NCBI GenBank assembly: GCA_001275005.1 | Contig: JWZX01003353.1 | Span: forward strand, 1-24,138 | Direction of reading: 5' to 3' | Source of the DNA: Chrysochromulina tobinii | Taxonomy: Eukaryota > Haptophyta > Prymnesiales > Chrysochromulinaceae | DNA length: 24,138 bases | Part shown: positions 11,249 to 19,385 of the stretch, piece after piece | Position numbering within the stretch: position 1 is the stretch's first letter | Layout: every line of letters begins with the position of its first letter | The notes under the pieces: model-generated | The model's input: only the letters and a program-made list of their open reading frames with translations | Told to the model about the DNA's origin: nothing | Database searches by the model: none | Translations under genes and position numbers: made by a program

Positions 11249-14200
11249 TTATATCCTGAGTGACTCGACGGGCGCCTTGCGCGGCTTCGGCACACCAGCC
11301 GAGTCGAGCTCTTCGCCGTCAACTTCCCACATGAGTGGGGTCGCCCCGGGGTAGTATGTGACCAGGGACGAGTCAAACTTCTTGTACGGTACGCCTGGCC
11401 TCTGGAGCCTACCACCGTCGACCCAATCGAGATTGAGCCAAACATAGCCCTCGCGGTCCAGGCGATAGTGGAAGCGTCGACCGAGCCACTTGTTGTTCGG
11501 CAACCACGCACGCACCCATGCTCCGACCTTGGTCGGGTTGCGGCCGAGGCGTACTTCGGTGAGCGCCTGGCACACGACCGTCAGGTCAGCACCCCCTGCC
11601 GTCGCCTGTGGCAGGACCGCGAAGCTGGCCCACGGCAGCCCGTCAGCCTCGGGCGGCGGCACCGTCACGTTGCGCGAGCAGCCGATGGCCACCCGCACGC
11701 GCGCACCAATGGCCTGCAGAAGGCTCGCCACGAAAAGAGCGAACTCGTTGCCGTCGCCTCCCCGGTTGACGAGCGCCTCGGCCGAGCGCAGCGCCGGCGG
11801 GTGTGCGGTGCGCCAGCCCGCGCGTAGGGCTAAGTCCTCAGCGCCCAGGTCGGCCCAGTCCCCACGCTCCATCTCCTCGCGCTCGCGTCGCAACCGATGC
11901 TGCTTCACAGCCTCAACCATCGCGCGCATCAGGCGCGGCTCGACCGTCTCGGGCAGCCCCATCATGCGCAGCAGCTCGAGGAAGACCTGCTTGTCAGACA
12001 GGTCGTCCGCCGGGTCGATCCATGTGCTCAGAGTCTCGTCAATGAGGCGGGGCAGCTTGAGCAGCCGCGCGTAGTGCTCATGTTTCTTGGCCTCGTTCCG
12101 CTCGGCGATGGAGCTTGCCTCGCGCGCGCGCGCCACCCGCCGCGCGCGCAGCTCGCCCCATTCCGTGGCCCAGGTTGCCACGCTCGCCGAATCGAAGCTG
12201 ACACCGTTCATGTCTGGCGCAGGCTGCGGCGGCGTGTCGGCGGGCTCGGGCCCACTCTCCGTGTCGGCGAGCTGCGCGCGCTGCAAGGCGGCGATGGCCT
12301 CGGGCACACGCTCTGCGGCCGCGCGGTGCAGCAGCGCGCCCAGCCACCCCTCGCGCTTCGCCTCGTACCTGGCCGTGCTCGCGGCCTTTTTGGCGTCCTC
12401 GGCAGCGAGAGAGGGGTCCTCAGCGCGCACGATGGCGATGAGCTCTTCAAAGGTGGATTGCGCGCGCGCATCGGCGGCGCGGCGGCGGCGTGCCTCGATG
12501 AAGCCGGCGGAGAGAAGCGTAGGACCCTCGAGGCTACTCGGGCCCATCCGCATCGTGTTCTCGGCCGTCTCGTGCGTTAGGTTGGCGAGGAGCAACAGCC
12601 TCTCCCAAGCAGCCTCGTCCGTCTCGTTGATGTAACTGTCCATGAGGACGAGCAAGTCGGGAAACAGTGCCTGGAGCGTCTGGTTGGCTGCGCTCACTGT
12701 CGACACCTCGTGTGGCTGCAGCCGCGGCGCGCTGCTTGCGTCAAGCGCAGACGTGTCGTTGTGCACGAGAGCGAGCACCTTGGCGAGCAGCTCGAAATGG
12801 GGACAATTAGCATGCAATCGGGGTGGGGGCAATCAGCATGCAATCGGGGACAATCAGCTCGTCACCTTGGCGAGCAGCTCGTGTAGCGATCGAGCGGCGC
12901 TGACGGCTCGCTCTTCGCGGTGCGCGCGGGTCGCATCGAGAAGCAGCCGCTCGGTGGCAAAGCCGACCGCATCGCGCGGCAGCTCGAGCAGCGTGAACAG
13001 CTCGGCTAGCACCGACGCGTCGCTCATGTGCTTGGGCAGGTCATACTCAGCTAGGGACGTGTTGAGCGCGCGATAGACTTCGGAAGTCTGCAGCCGCAGC
13101 GGCAAAGCCACGTCGGCATGCAAAGCCACGTCGGCCGCGTCGGCTGTGGCCGCACCCTCGACAACGGCGATGGCGCCGCTGCCGCTGCCGATGCCGCTGC
13201 CGCTGCCGCTGCCGCTGCCGCTGCCGCTGCCGCTGCCACTGCCGCTGCCACTGCCGCCGCCGCTGCCGATGCCGCTGCCGCTGCCATCGTCCCCTTCCTC
13301 AGCCTCATACACGAGGCGCTTGATCACGTTCCACGCGGCGAGCGTGCGCTTACGCTGCTCACGGTGTGCACGCACCGCCGTTACAAAGTACGGATACGTC
13401 TCTGGTGTGACCAGGAGGCGGTTGAGGCCCATCAGGCTGTAGACTTCGGCGACCACGTCGGCGTCCGCCATGTCCTCGGGCACCTCAGTACGCCCGAGCG
13501 CCTGCGCGACCGCCTGCCGCGTCACCTCGGGGTCTGCAGCCGAGATGTTGTTCACGTCAATCTGCGAGCGCCGCTGCGCGAGCGCCTGCTGCCAGTGCTC
13601 GACGGCAAAGGTCCATGCAGACAGGATGGTCTCGGCGTCGGCAGTCACCGTGCTCGTCGTGCGCCGCGACTCGGCGAACTTGGTGAGCAGCTGGCTCATA
13701 CGCGGCGTGTGCGCCTTGAGGGCGTCCCGTAGCAGGCGGCTCGTGCGACTCTCCGCGCTGCGCTCGGCACGGCGCTCGGCCGCGCGCGTGGTGCCGTGAT
13801 AGGCGACAAGCAGCAGCGCGCCCCCGACGTATGCCCAGCGCATCCAGCGCTCGCGCCCGGCGGGCGCCACTTTCGAAGGGGCCGCCTTGCCACTCTTGCA
13901 GCTGCTGCTGCTGCTTGAGCGCTGCTTATGGGTACCACTGCTGCTCGGCCGTAGCGATGCGTCCATCGATAAGGCAGGCAGCCCCACGGCGAGGTCGTAT
14001 GCGAGCGCTGCGCCTACGCCCACCACATTGTATGTGGCCTGCTCCATGCCAGTGAGCGGAACGCACATCGCGAGCAGGCACCACGGTACGAAAGCAGCAC
14101 GCACGCTTCCGAGCTGGAAGAGCTCAAAGGACTTGTTCGGGTCGGAGCGCGACCAGAGGCCGACTACGTAGAAGCAGAGTGGATGTGCTAAGCTGAGCAT

Positions 14201-14611
14201 CGTGCTCGTGCCCAGAGCCGCCGCGAAAATCAGGATCTGCACTGCGCCTGCGCCGAGCACTGTGGCATATCGAATCAGAGCAAAGTGGTCGTCGTCCACA
14301 GCAAAGTGCTGGCTCTCGAGCAGCGACGAGTAGACGCCGAAGATCCACAGCTGCATGGCAAAGTTAGTGCCGATGCCGTCGATCCAAAAGAAGGCGGACA
14401 CGACACGCCACAGTTGCAGGTCTTCGTGCACAAGCTTGCCGTCCATCGAGAGCAGCTCGCCCGGAGGCAGGCCGAATGAGGACAACACGCCCATGAGTAC
14501 GAAGAGTGCGAGATACCCAGCGGTGGTGGTGCCCAGCTGCGTCGTCTGCTGGGCATTCAGCAGCCGCAGGCCGAAGGCCACGGAGAGCAACTGTCCGCAC
14601 AGATCGAGCAT
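11249..14611 (-). CDS. Derlin-like membrane domain fused to degenerate transglutaminase-like domain, two exons, ~1091 aa
   Basis: Exon 1 is 14611-12866 (582 codons) and exon 2 is 12778-11249 (509 codons plus stop), joined in phase 0. I start at the ATG at 14611 because the upstream open frame is not Derlin-like. Residues ~1-215 match Derlins: D-L-Q-L-W-R-V-V-S-A-F (~64-74), several membrane segments, W-S-R-S-D-P (153-158) and a Gly-rich last helix. Derlins are rhomboid pseudoproteases of ER-associated degradation. Then come a Ser/Lys linker, an extra membrane segment (~257-272), Ala/Arg-rich helices, a Gly-Ser tract (~441-475), and a C-terminal transglutaminase-like region (~900-1060) with N-R-G-G-D-G-N-E-F-A-L-F, a helix, A-R-V-R-V-A-I-G, and later V-W-L-N-L-D-W-V-D. 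The usual catalytic Cys position is Gly and no usual His is seen, so it is probably inactive. Derlin call good; C-terminal call moderate. Confidence 0.75.
12779..12865 (-). other. Intron of Derlin-fusion gene, 87 bp, direct-repeat flanked
   Basis: Minus-strand exon 1 ends CTCGCCAAG; the intron starts GTGACGAGCTGA and ends GAGCTGCTCGCCAAG; exon 2 resumes GTGCTCGCTC. Without splicing the frame stops three codons in; with splicing, E-L-L-A-K continues into V-L-A-L-V-H in phase 0. A perfect 19-nt direct repeat (12776-12794 and 12863-12881) flanks it at an offset of 87, equal to intron length. The interior holds tandem copies of a CAATCAGCATGCAATCGGGG-like unit. Inferred from frame and splice consensus only. 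Confidence 0.78.
13175..13286. repeat. Hexamer tract coding Gly-Ser linker
   Basis: Repeats of GCCGCT/GCCACT/GCCGAT on the plus strand encode a Gly-Ser linker, with occasional Gly-Ile, in the Derlin-fusion protein. It separates the membrane-proximal helical part from the C-terminal half. Confidence 0.9.
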
Positions 14612-14738
14612 ACGACCGCCGACCGCCGCCACGTTCCGTCCATGCGAGATCGGATGAGTTTGGGAAACTGGGACACAGATTGAGTCGAGATTGTACAGAA
14701 CTTGTAAACCAAAGAATTTCGTCTCATTTCTGGTGAGA
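14612..14738. other. Gap between SET gene stop and Derlin-fusion start
   Basis: A 127-bp interval between two minus-strand genes. It must contain the 3' flank of the SET gene and the 5' flank of the Derlin-fusion gene. It is more AT-rich than the flanking coding DNA. No specific element recognised. Confidence 0.5.
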
Positions 14739-16232
14739 TCACGTGATCCGGATGGACGGCATATAATCATCGAAATAGTCGAGCAGGTTGACGCTCGTTG
14801 CCTCGCCGGCGTCTGTGGCGGCGACGAACTGATCGAGGCGCGCGGTGCACTCGGTGATGACCTGCTTCCGGTTGGCACGCAGCATGATCGCCGGCCGCAG
14901 CTCCTCAAGCATACCTTCCTCATCGTCCACTCCCTCGTCGCCAGCTCTGCCCGCCAGCAGCGCGCGGTCGTGCTCGAGTGTCGTCGGCTCCAGCTCGAGC
15001 ATCCGCTGGAGCCTCGCATGGAGCGCGAGCGCCACCCGGCGCTCATTCGCGAGGCACACAGGGGCGTGCGCTAGCGGCCGTTTCCAAGAGCCCCCACACT
15101 CGCCGTCGAGCTCTTGCCTGGTGAGCAGCGCTAGCCGCAGTGCGCATACGATCGCTGGGTTGAGGCGGCGAGCGGAGAGTTCGAACTCTCGAGGAGGACC
15201 ATACCGGCACGAAGCGAGCAGCGCCATCTTCTCTTGCTGCAGCAGCGCGGCGGCCACGGAGCCCTCCGCCTCCTCGGCGGCCGCTATTGCCGCTACCAAG
15301 TCCTCGGGCGCGTAGGCTCCGAGCAGCGTGACCGCGTCGCTCGGCGTAGGGACCGGCGGCACGAAGCCGTACATCAACAGCAACTCCTCGGAGGTCTGCG
15401 GCCCATAGTCGAGAAAGACCTCCGTGCCGACGGCGGGTAATGGCCGCTCAACGGCGGGCGCAAGCAGATCGACGGCGAATGAGGGCGGCACGTCCGTATC
15501 GTCATAGGTGAACGAGCACGTGGGGGCGGCTGGGTTAGAGTTGAGCAGGTCGAGGAAGGGTACCATCAGGCGCACGACGCCGCGTGTTCCAATGTCGACG
15601 CTGAACGAGCGCGAGTGCACCATGTCAAGCGCCCAGCCGAGCCGCTCCTCGTCAGTGCTCCTCATCAGCGCTTGGCCGCTAGCCTCCTCGCCCACGAGCC
15701 GCACCAGCGATGATCGCACGGAGCCCGCGTACTTGCGAGCACGCAGAGCTTGCTGCACGACGAAGTCGGAGCCGCATGCAAGCAGGCAGTCGTCACTCAG
15801 GTGGCGCGCACAGCCTACGTGCCGCGGCAAGATTGCAATGTAATCGGCCCACGGCGAGCAGCTCCCCCTGGAGGCCTCATGCAGTAGCCGTAGTGCGAGC
15901 CGCGCATCTGGCTGCAGCAGAGCGAGGCCCGTTCGACCGATTGCGGCTCCGATGGGCGTCTCGAGCATTTCTTCAGCCACGTCAGACATGGCGAGGGCAG
16001 ACGGTACGCGGAAGAGCTCCATGCTTAGCTGCGAAGGCTTGGAGGCCAGCACAACGCCACGCATTCCATCAACTTCCGCCACGCGCACAGCCGACACCGA
16101 GCCACCCGACGCGGTAATCCAGTCGCACAGAGAATTCAAATGCTCCTGCTGCGCGCAGCACTGGATGCGGCAGCCGACGTGTACCGACGCACGCAACTGC
16201 AAGAGCGAGAAGAGCGGCGCCATTCCACGCAT
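14739..16232 (-). CDS. SET-domain protein methyltransferase, Rubisco LSMT/SETD3 class, 497 aa
   Basis: Single frame from ATG at 16232 (an in-frame ATG at 16223 is also possible). The family transfers methyl groups from SAM to lysine or histidine of non-histone targets. An N-terminal Leu/Cys-rich stretch (1-30) could be a targeting peptide. Then come a SET N-part (L-N-S-L-C-D-W-I-T-A-S-G-G, ~32-45), W-A-D-Y-I-A-I-L-P (128-136, family hallmark), H-S-R-S-F (206-210), V-P-F-L-D-L-L-N-S-N-P (224-234), E-V-F-L-D-Y-G (271-277, with the conserved Tyr276), and L-L-M-Y-G-F (285-290). Residues ~300-497 fit the helical substrate-binding domain. The usual Asn-His pair is Asn231-Ser232 here. Substrate unknown. 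Confidence 0.85.
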   Translation of the reverse strand: MRGMAPLFSLLQLRASVHVGCRIQCCAQQEHLNSLCDWITASGGSVSAVRVAEVDGMRGVVLASKPSQLSMELFRVPSALAMSDVAEEMLETPIGAAIGRTGLALLQPDARLALRLLHEASRGSCSPWADYIAILPRHVGCARHLSDDCLLACGSDFVVQQALRARKYAGSVRSSLVRLVGEEASGQALMRSTDEERLGWALDMVHSRSFSVDIGTRGVVRLMVPFLDLLNSNPAAPTCSFTYDDTDVPPSFAVDLLAPAVERPLPAVGTEVFLDYGPQTSEELLLMYGFVPPVPTPSDAVTLLGAYAPEDLVAAIAAAEEAEGSVAAALLQQEKMALLASCRYGPPREFELSARRLNPAIVCALRLALLTRQELDGECGGSWKRPLAHAPVCLANERRVALALHARLQRMLELEPTTLEHDRALLAGRAGDEGVDDEEGMLEELRPAIMLRANRKQVITECTARLDQFVAATDAGEATSVNLLDYFDDYMPSIRIT

Positions 16233-16391
16233 TGTTGACCACTGTGCTTGGCCTCAGGCCAGCTCCTCGTCGGTGCTCGTGGACATCAAATGTCCTGTGA
16301 ACCGTGTCAAGTCCAGTCAAGTCAAGTCAAGTATGTTGTTTATGTATAGACTTGACTCGACTTATCCGATTGTGACCCCTATACTTTTTTC
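16233..16391. other. Gap between RPA49 stop and SET gene start, with a hairpin
   Basis: 159 bp between two minus-strand genes. An inverted repeat has 15-nt arms at 16309-16323 and 16349-16363 (14 of 15 pair) with a 25-nt AT-rich loop; the left arm sits in AGTCA-type short repeats. A second small palindrome, GGACATCAAATGTCC, lies at 16281-16295. The hairpin is just past the RPA49 stop, where a 3' UTR would be. Confidence 0.7.
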
Positions 16392-17678
16392 TCAGCGTTT
16401 GGGCGGACCGCCACGCGAGGCCTTCGGGAATTGGAGCGGCAGCCTGAGGACTCCCACCTTGCCGCCGCCTGCCTTTTCGACCACGCAGCCCAGCTGCTTG
16501 AGGTAGAAGCCCACCTTCTGCTCGGTGAGCCCGAGCGTCGCGGCGAGCGCGTCGCATCGTAGCCGGCCGCCGCCCACGTGCACGAGCGCAAGAGCGATGC
16601 AGTGCATGGCGAGCTTCTCCCGCAGCGGCGGCGTGACGCGTCGCTTGGTCGGCATGCCCTCGCGCAGCGGCTCGCCCTCGCGCGCCGAGAGGGGCTCGGT
16701 GAAGTCCTCGAGCAGCTGCGCCCACGAGTCGGGCGGCACTCGCAGCCGTTGGGCATCTGGGTGGCCCTCGGAACCCTCGCGGATCGGCGCGATCGGGGCG
16801 TGCAGCGAGCTGAAGCGGAGCATGTGCGTCAGGTAGAGCGTGGCGCGCAGCAGGTGCGTGCGTGCGAGCTTGTCGCCGGGTAGCTTGCCCGCGAGCAGGC
16901 CCAGCACGTACGGCGAGAACAGAGTCGGCTCCGCCGCCAGCTTCTCGAGCTCCTCAGCTGACTTGGAGGCCGCTCGCAGCGGCTTGTAGTCGAGGGAATC
17001 CCACACGCGGTCCGGTGCGAAGCTCGAGCGCGGGTAGGCGTGAGCTGCGCTCGTCGCGGCGAGATCAAAGGGCGGATGCAGTGGGTGCCGCTCGAGCTCC
17101 GACAGCTCGACTACCGGCTTGTCGGCCGCCTCGCGCGCGGCGCCAGAGATGTCGGCATTGAGCGCCAGAGCGTCGAGCACGGCATTCGAGCTGACCGCGC
17201 CCGTATCGGCCACGCGCTGTCTCTTGCGCGCCTTGGCAGCGCCGAGCTGTGAGACGAGCTGACGCTTGCGGTCATTGTACTCGGCGCCCGAGCTGATGGT
17301 GACCGAAAACTCCTCTGGCGGTTCGAGGCTAACCTTGGGCGCTTTGACGGCTGGCTTCATCACGTAGAGCTGAGCGGCGGCGAGCTTGACAGTGCCCGAG
17401 CCCTTGTGATGCACACCGATGAGAAACGCGCCGGCCGATTTGGCCGCGGTGCCGTCGCGGCCGTAGTTTACGCCCGTATACTTAATGGTGTCGTTCTGGA
17501 GGACTGCCTCACATTGGTGCTTCTTGCGGTCGGATGGATTGCGCCGCAGCTCGAGCCGAAGGCGGCTGCTGCCCTCGGCCGACTGCAGGCCGGGCGGAGT
17601 AGTTGACGGGAACGAGAGCACGACCGGAGCCGCCATCTCGTCAGTCGAGGGCACGACGGAGAGCGTCGCGCGTAGCAT
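16392..17678 (-). CDS. RPA49: RNA polymerase I subunit RPA49/A49-like, 428 aa
   Basis: RPA49 is the Pol I-specific subunit that dimerises with RPA34 and aids initiation and elongation of rRNA transcription in the nucleolus. From ATG at 17678, the N-terminal half shows the family's dimerisation fold: A-P-V-V-L-S-F-P, then N-D-T-I-K-Y-T-G-V-N-Y-G (~60-75), I-G-V-H-H-K-G-S-G-T-V-K-L-A-A-A-Q-L-Y and M-K-P (~85-108). A basic linker follows (K-A-R-K-R-Q-R). The C-terminal half has the tandem winged-helix pattern: H-L-L-R-A-T-L-Y-L-T-H-M-L-R-F, and near the end L-R-C-D-A-L-A-A-T-L-G-L-T-E-Q-K-V-G-F-Y-L-K-Q-L-G-C. Length is close to yeast and animal proteins. The open frame extends a few codons upstream without an ATG. 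Confidence 0.85.
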   Translation of the reverse strand: MLRATLSVVPSTDEMAAPVVLSFPSTTPPGLQSAEGSSRLRLELRRNPSDRKKHQCEAVLQNDTIKYTGVNYGRDGTAAKSAGAFLIGVHHKGSGTVKLAAAQLYVMKPAVKAPKVSLEPPEEFSVTISSGAEYNDRKRQLVSQLGAAKARKRQRVADTGAVSSNAVLDALALNADISGAAREAADKPVVELSELERHPLHPPFDLAATSAAHAYPRSSFAPDRVWDSLDYKPLRAASKSAEELEKLAAEPTLFSPYVLGLLAGKLPGDKLARTHLLRATLYLTHMLRFSSLHAPIAPIREGSEGHPDAQRLRVPPDSWAQLLEDFTEPLSAREGEPLREGMPTKRRVTPPLREKLAMHCIALALVHVGGGRLRCDALAATLGLTEQKVGFYLKQLGCVVEKAGGGKVGVLRLPLQFPKASRGGPPKR

Positions 17679-17842
17679 TATGGACTTCGTGTGCGTCGAC
17701 GGGGACAAAGGACCAAAAGCACACTCTTTTTCTCACTAGCTGACCTACTTTCCCGTGAAGCCCAGCGAGTCTCAAAGAGTCCTCTGGTGTGTCGAAACGC
17801 CGTCATCAAACTTTTGAGGAGAGACTTCAACTTTTGTGGCGG
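17679..17842. promoter_or_regulatory. Putative shared bidirectional promoter, RPA49 / polyQ gene
   Basis: The start codons of RPA49 (17678, minus) and the polyQ gene (17843, plus) are 164 bp apart and divergent. The interval is AT-richer than the flanking genes and includes a pyrimidine-rich stretch CTCTTTTTCTC near 17724. Promoter inferred from geometry only; part may be 5' UTR. Confidence 0.5.
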
Positions 17843-18504
17843 ATGGTCATGCGTGCTCAGCGGCGAGCGGCTGCAGCCAATCCGCTCATAAGAACTGGCG
17901 CCGACGCCCGAATAGAGGCCTGGGCCTTCGGGAATGAAGAGGAACAACTGCGACGGGCGATGGGGATGCCCTTTGCGGCAGCTCAGGCTGATGCGGCATC
18001 ACCGGTCACAGCCTTTGGGGATGAGGCTAAGTTGGGAAATGCGGCAGCGCCGGCCGCAGAGGTCAGCTCACCTTCGGCGAGCCCAGGATCATCATCCTCA
18101 GCTGAAGACCGATGCGCCGAACCTCTGGTCAACCCCTTACGAGCTCCGGATGCGATCGTTCACAACCCTGTCCGATGCTCTCGCATGCTGCCCTCTGATG
18201 CAATGGCGCCCGGCATCAAGCGGGTCGCGGCTCCCGGGCGCAGGTGCTGCCAGATGCTTGAGCGTGACGGCGGCGTGTTTGGGTGCGAGCTCCCTTCGGG
18301 GCACGAGGGGCCTCATGCTCTTGGGACGATATACTCGGTGCGACCCAGGGTTGAGCGAGTGCATGCGCAGAGGGAGATGCTCGAGCAGTTGCAGCTGCAG
18401 CAAGAGATTCTGCAGCAGGTGCATCGCAGGCAGCAGCAGCGCCCACTGCAAAAAGCACACCGACGCAAGCAGGCGCAGCAGGAGCCGCTGCAGCCGCCGT
18501 CGTC

Positions 18505-18557
<53 letters not shown>

Positions 18558-19228
18558 GGCAGCAGGGGCAGCAGGGGCAGCAGGGGCAGGAGCGGCAGCA
18601 ACAGCGGCAGAATACACCACTGCGCAAGGAGAGGCGATCGCCTTCCTCCTCGACCGCCGCAGCCTCGTCGGCCCCTGCGCGCACCGCCTTGCGAAGCGTG
18701 CTCCCCCCAGCACGCCCACGCAAGCCGCCCGCAGAAGGCGCGCCCGCGGCGGCGCTTCAGAAGCCCGAGCTGAGTGCGCAGGACGCGTGGCTGCAGCTGG
18801 AGGTGGCGCTTGAGCGCGGAGCGGACGTGGGCGAGGTGGAGAAGCTGTACGTGCTCATCCAGCGCGAGGGCGAGCGGCTTGCGGCGATGAGTTACGAGCA
18901 GTTGCTTGCCGATCGCGCCGAGTTCCTCGCTGAGGAGCCCAAGCACCCGAGCGGCGAGCAGTGGGGCAACGACTGGACACCGGAGCTCGCAAGGGCGCTG
19001 CGCAACGCGCCTGTGCGTAGGCGGCACGAGGTAAGCGGCCACTCGATGCTCACGTGCGGCAAGGTGGTTGGCTGCACTGACCACTTTTTCCAGATCGTGT
19101 ACGAGAATACGCACTTTGAGCTGCGCGCTTGGCACGACCTGCGCATGTTGCTCGTGCCCGCACCCCGCGCTCGAGATGACGCTGAGGGAGCTGATGGGCT
19201 ACCTCTCGCGCACGACGCGCCGCCTTAA
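17843..19228 (+). CDS. Unrecognised polyQ protein with Cys/His cluster and Tudor/Agenet-like segment (461 aa as read)
   Basis: I start at the first ATG in frame, 17843; the frame is open back to a stop at 17756 but without ATG. No known family recognised for the whole. Visible parts: an N-terminal Arg/Ala-rich helix; a Cys/His cluster at ~133-160 (C-C-x11-C-E-L-P-S-G-H-E-G-P-H), a possible small zinc site; Gln-rich coiled coil leading to 17 consecutive Gln and Gly-Gln-Gln repeats; a disordered Pro/Ser/Arg region; and a C-terminal part with G-K-V-V-G-C-T-D-H-F-F-Q-I-V-Y-E-N and W-H-D-L-R-M-L-L, reminiscent of Tudor/Agenet chromatin-reader modules ending in 'D-L-R'. That would suggest a nuclear role, but this is inference. 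The last ~20 residues look out of frame (see 19178-19385). Confidence 0.6.
18506..18592. repeat. CAG tract plus GGGCAGCAG repeats (polyQ)
   Basis: Seventeen uninterrupted CAG codons (18506-18556) followed by four GGGCAG-type units. The pure CAG run without CAA interruptions is typical of an unstable, recently expanded microsatellite. Confidence 0.95.
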
Positions 19229-19385
19229 GAAGAAGCGCGACCTTGACGAGGAGTGCGAACAGTACCTGCCGCGTGAGGGATGCCACTACTCGCTGCCCGT
19301 GGGCAAAGTCGCGTGCCACCTGCATGAGGAGCTGAGGATGTCCGGCCTCGTGCCGTACGACTCGGGCCCTGCACTCTCGGACTGA
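19178..19385 (+). pseudogene. Coding-like continuation of the polyQ gene in the +1 frame
   Basis: After D-L-R-M-L-L-V at ~19160 the assigned frame ends in 20 low-complexity residues, while the +1 frame reads a charged, protein-like stretch: M-T-L-R-E-L-M-G-Y-L-S-R, then R-R-L-K-K-K-R-D-L-D-E-E-C-E-Q-Y-L, and on to a TGA at 19383-19385. This suggests a frameshift (real or sequencing) near 19150-19175 around a C-rich run, or an unrecognised intron. Not a separate gene in my view. Confidence 0.45.

Noticed and set aside
10855-11511. Small open frames between the VPS13-like and Derlin-fusion genes
   Set aside because: No homology, low-complexity Ala-Pro content, and overlap with AT-rich flanking DNA; not supported as genes.
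14612-15046. 145-residue N-terminal extension of the Derlin frame
   Set aside because: Ser/Arg-rich shadow of the SET gene's C-terminal coding region and the gap; Derlin homology begins at the ATG at 14611.
17679-17708. Upstream extension of RPA49
   Set aside because: The first codon is TTG, not ATG; the ATG at 17678 fits better in a eukaryote.
18137-19135. 332-aa minus-strand open frame opposite the polyQ gene
   Set aside because: Poly-Leu and low-complexity shadow of the CAG tract; high GC keeps antisense frames open.
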